From Methanofastidiosum sp964630765 (GTDB lineage Archaea > Methanobacteriota_B > Thermococci > Methanofastidiosales > Methanofastidiosaceae): a stretch of 6,858 nucleotides of DNA. Under the pieces are notes generated by a model, which did no database searches, was not told the origin of the DNA, and saw only the letters and a program-made list of their open reading frames with translations. Position numbers and translations under genes: made by a program. Location of the stretch: assembly GCA_964630765.1 (NCBI GenBank), contig CAZVXE010000066.1, positions 1-6,858 of the forward strand, in the 5' to 3' direction. Positions 5,108 through 6,858 of this stretch are shown one piece after another; within the stretch, counting starts at the first letter, position 1; each line of letters opens with the position of its first letter.

Positions 5108-6858
5108 ATGCGGGAAAAAGTCAAGGGGCTATCTGGAAAACAGATGGAGAATACGCTTAAGGCGTGGGGAGTTGATATTACGACGCCTAAAGAACAGGTT
5201 ATCGATTCCCTAGAAGAAGCAATGGAAGATGAGAATAAGATTGAAACTGTTTTTAATTCATTATCACTTAAGGAAAAGGAATTTTTGGGTATCTTATTAA
5301 TGGCGGGAGGGGTAAAAAAGCAGCAGGATGCCCAGAATATTTTCATAGAGAAATACAGCTTTTGGACATTTGAAGAGGTTATTAAAAATCTTGAAACTAA
5401 TCTACTAGTTTTGGATGGAATGGATGGAATAATTAAGACTTATATTGTTAACTCTGCGTTAAAAGAAAAATTAATTAATATTTTCAAGAAGATTCCTGAG
5501 GAGATTACTCTAGAAAATTTGCAGATAAGAAAAGATAAAAATCTCCTTATTTCTGATCTAATTATTTTCTTATCATTTGTTGCAAAGGAAGAATTAAAAC
5601 TTACGGCCAAAAAGGAGATTTCCAAAAAAGATCAAGAGGGGCTTGTTGAAAAACTCCACATAAAAAATGAATCTAGGTCACAGTTTATTGAAAGTCTCGC
5701 TTTGGATTTTGGTTTAATTAAAATATCAGGGGATCAATATATTCTTACAGATAAAATCAATGAAATTCTCCCTATTACTGATGAAGACTTAATTAGATTA
5801 TTCTTTAAATATATATTTTTTGGCCTAGAAAGTATTGAAGGTTTTAAGAGAAAGGAAATCTTCATAAGTAGGGTAAATGAGCTAAACATCAGAATTGTCC
5901 TTGATTCTATAAAAAAGGTGGAAGTGGGTAAAGATATCTACATTAAGTCTTTCATAAAAAAATTACAGAATTCACTATTTGATGAAAAGGATGAAAATCG
6001 GTGGATATATTTTGATGACAAATTTTTTGAGAAAGTAATATCCGATTATTTGTTGTGGCTTGGGATAGTTGACGGCGGATTTAAGGATGGCAAAATGATT
6101 TCTTTCTCGCTTACTCAGTTTGGAAAGGAGCTCTTAACATCTGAAAGAATAGCATCAAAAGAGCCCACAATATACTTTGATAAGAGTAAGAAGGCAGAGC
6201 AGAAAAAGATTCTTTTCATGACTCCAAATTTTGAAATCTCAGTTTTATCAGAAGAGATTGATAAGATTGCACTATTTGATCTGAATAGATTTGCAGATAT
6301 CCAGAAAGCTGACATTGTAAGTCTGTACCAAATAACGTCAGAAACTATTATGACGGGTATAGAATCTGGATTCTCACTTGATAAAATAATAAACTTTTTG
6401 AAAAAATACTCTTCTAATGATATACCTCAAAATGTTATATACCAACTGAGGGATTGGGCATCAAAATATGGCAAAGTAAGAGCTTTCAAAGGCATATTCC
6501 TTATTATTAATGATGTGCCTTTATTTTTAGAAATAAATAAGAGGATACAAAATTTTGTTGAACAGTCTATAGAACCAAATATAATCTTGATAAAAGAAGA
6601 GAATATCCCAAAAATAAGGGAGATTCTAGAAAAGAATGGAATATTCATCCAGATTCATATTGAGGGCTACGACGAAAAGAAAGAATCTTTTCTAGAGAAA
6701 TCTTCTGAGAACATAGACTTAAAATCCGAGATTAAGTCAATTAAGGAAGGATACTTAACCGGGCTTAAGAAGGAAGACACTGAATATTTTTTCAGAGAGG
6801 AAGGATTTGAAAGAAGCATGGATATTAGGCCAAACATTACAAGAGATTTAATTGAAGC
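5108..6858 (+). CDS. XPB/Ssl2-type helicase-associated protein, 3' partial
   Basis: An open frame runs from ATG 5108 to the window edge: 583 complete codons with no stop, so the C-terminus is missing. The region at about 368-458 matches the Helicase_C_3 (XPB/Ssl2 N-terminal-like) domain: a strand ILFMTPNFEIS (368-378), a helix-rich middle containing SGF-type and LxxLKKYSS-like segments, then the hallmark IPQNVIYQLRDW (439-450) and YGKVR (454-458). The N-terminus (1-68) has an SAP-like helical pattern and a helix ending in LLMAGG, as in bacterial members. No Walker A or DEAD-box motif is seen, so the visible part is not itself a helicase. Bacterial members often sit beside an XPB-like helicase gene and are thought to work with it in DNA repair or DNA opening; by analogy this one may have an XPB partner downstream. 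Codon use is A/T-rich and ordinary. Its 10-bp spacing from ramA implies one transcript but not a shared function. Confidence 0.75.
   Translation, partial: MREKVKGLSGKQMENTLKAWGVDITTPKEQVIDSLEEAMEDENKIETVFNSLSLKEKEFLGILLMAGGVKKQQDAQNIFIEKYSFWTFEEVIKNLETNLLVLDGMDGIIKTYIVNSALKEKLINIFKKIPEEITLENLQIRKDKNLLISDLIIFLSFVAKEELKLTAKKEISKKDQEGLVEKLHIKNESRSQFIESLALDFGLIKISGDQYILTDKINEILPITDEDLIRLFFKYIFFGLESIEGFKRKEIFISRVNELNIRIVLDSIKKVEVGKDIYIKSFIKKLQNSLFDEKDENRWIYFDDKFFEKVISDYLLWLGIVDGGFKDGKMISFSLTQFGKELLTSERIASKEPTIYFDKSKKAEQKKILFMTPNFEISVLSEEIDKIALFDLNRFADIQKADIVSLYQITSETIMTGIESGFSLDKIINFLKKYSSNDIPQNVIYQLRDWASKYGKVRAFKGIFLIINDVPLFLEINKRIQNFVEQSIEPNIILIKEENIPKIREILEKNGIFIQIHIEGYDEKKESFLEKSSENIDLKSEIKSIKEGYLTGLKKEDTEYFFREEGFERSMDIRPNITRDLIE

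Noticed and set aside
5083..6648. Four minus-strand open frames of 61-87 aa opposite the last gene
   Set aside because: The plus strand is continuously open for 583 codons and matches a known domain family. The minus frames are Ser/Phe/Ile-rich shadows of its Glu/Lys-rich coding.
5108..6858. Active DNA helicase
   Set aside because: No Walker A (GxGKT) or DExH/DEAD motif is found in the 583 visible residues; only the helicase-associated domain is seen.
1..6858. Mobile element, CRISPR array or defence system
   Set aside because: No transposase or integrase, no terminal repeats, no regularly spaced repeats, and no tRNA or att-like sequence were found on either strand.

Overview
The window looks like a piece of a low-GC archaeal chromosome, most likely from a methanogen or a close relative. 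The evidence is threefold. Promoter-like sites have the archaeal BRE plus TATA-box form (CCGAAA followed by an A/T box). Ribosome-binding sites are of the AGGTGA/GGAGG type, with TTG as well as ATG starts. Arg codons are mostly AGA/AGG, with frequent ATA for Ile. The marker gene is a RamA-type activator of corrinoid methyltransferase proteins, a family typical of methylotrophic methanogens but also present in some corrinoid-using bacteria. The exact lineage cannot be read from the window; an AT-rich methyl-reducing euryarchaeon is a guess that fits.

Left half, minus strand (reading from 3140 down to 23): a two-gene operon encodes a GlcD/VAO-type FAD flavoprotein and an HdrD-like iron-sulfur protein. 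The latter has two [4Fe-4S] cluster motifs and two complete CCG domains. The two genes are translationally coupled. A T-rich tract follows, then a small uncharacterised gene (113 aa), then another T-rich tract at the window edge. The operon has a recognisable promoter, and its Fe-S gene is strongly biased to TAC for Tyr, which suggests high expression.

Middle (about 3141-3468): a divergent intergenic region of about 300 bp with one promoter candidate facing each way, a perfect 7-bp-arm palindrome and a near-repeated A/T-rich element. No RNA gene or riboswitch was recognised.

Right half, plus strand: a 542-aa RamA-like ATP-dependent reductive activase (ASKHA-type ATPase with two C-terminal [4Fe-4S] motifs). 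After only 10 bp comes the start of a long protein of the XPB/Ssl2 helicase-associated family (Helicase_C_3-like domain), open to the window edge and therefore partial.

Working model (inference): the flavoprotein/HdrD-like pair moves electrons between an unidentified organic substrate or carrier and a thiol/disulfide or Fe-S partner. RamA uses ATP and low-potential electrons to return Co(II) corrinoid proteins to Co(I). Their back-to-back arrangement suggests a common link to methyl-group metabolism. No methyltransferase, corrinoid protein, hydrogenase or methyl-CoM reductase gene lies in the window, so this link is not proven. The helicase-associated gene belongs to DNA repair or transcription and is probably an operon passenger.
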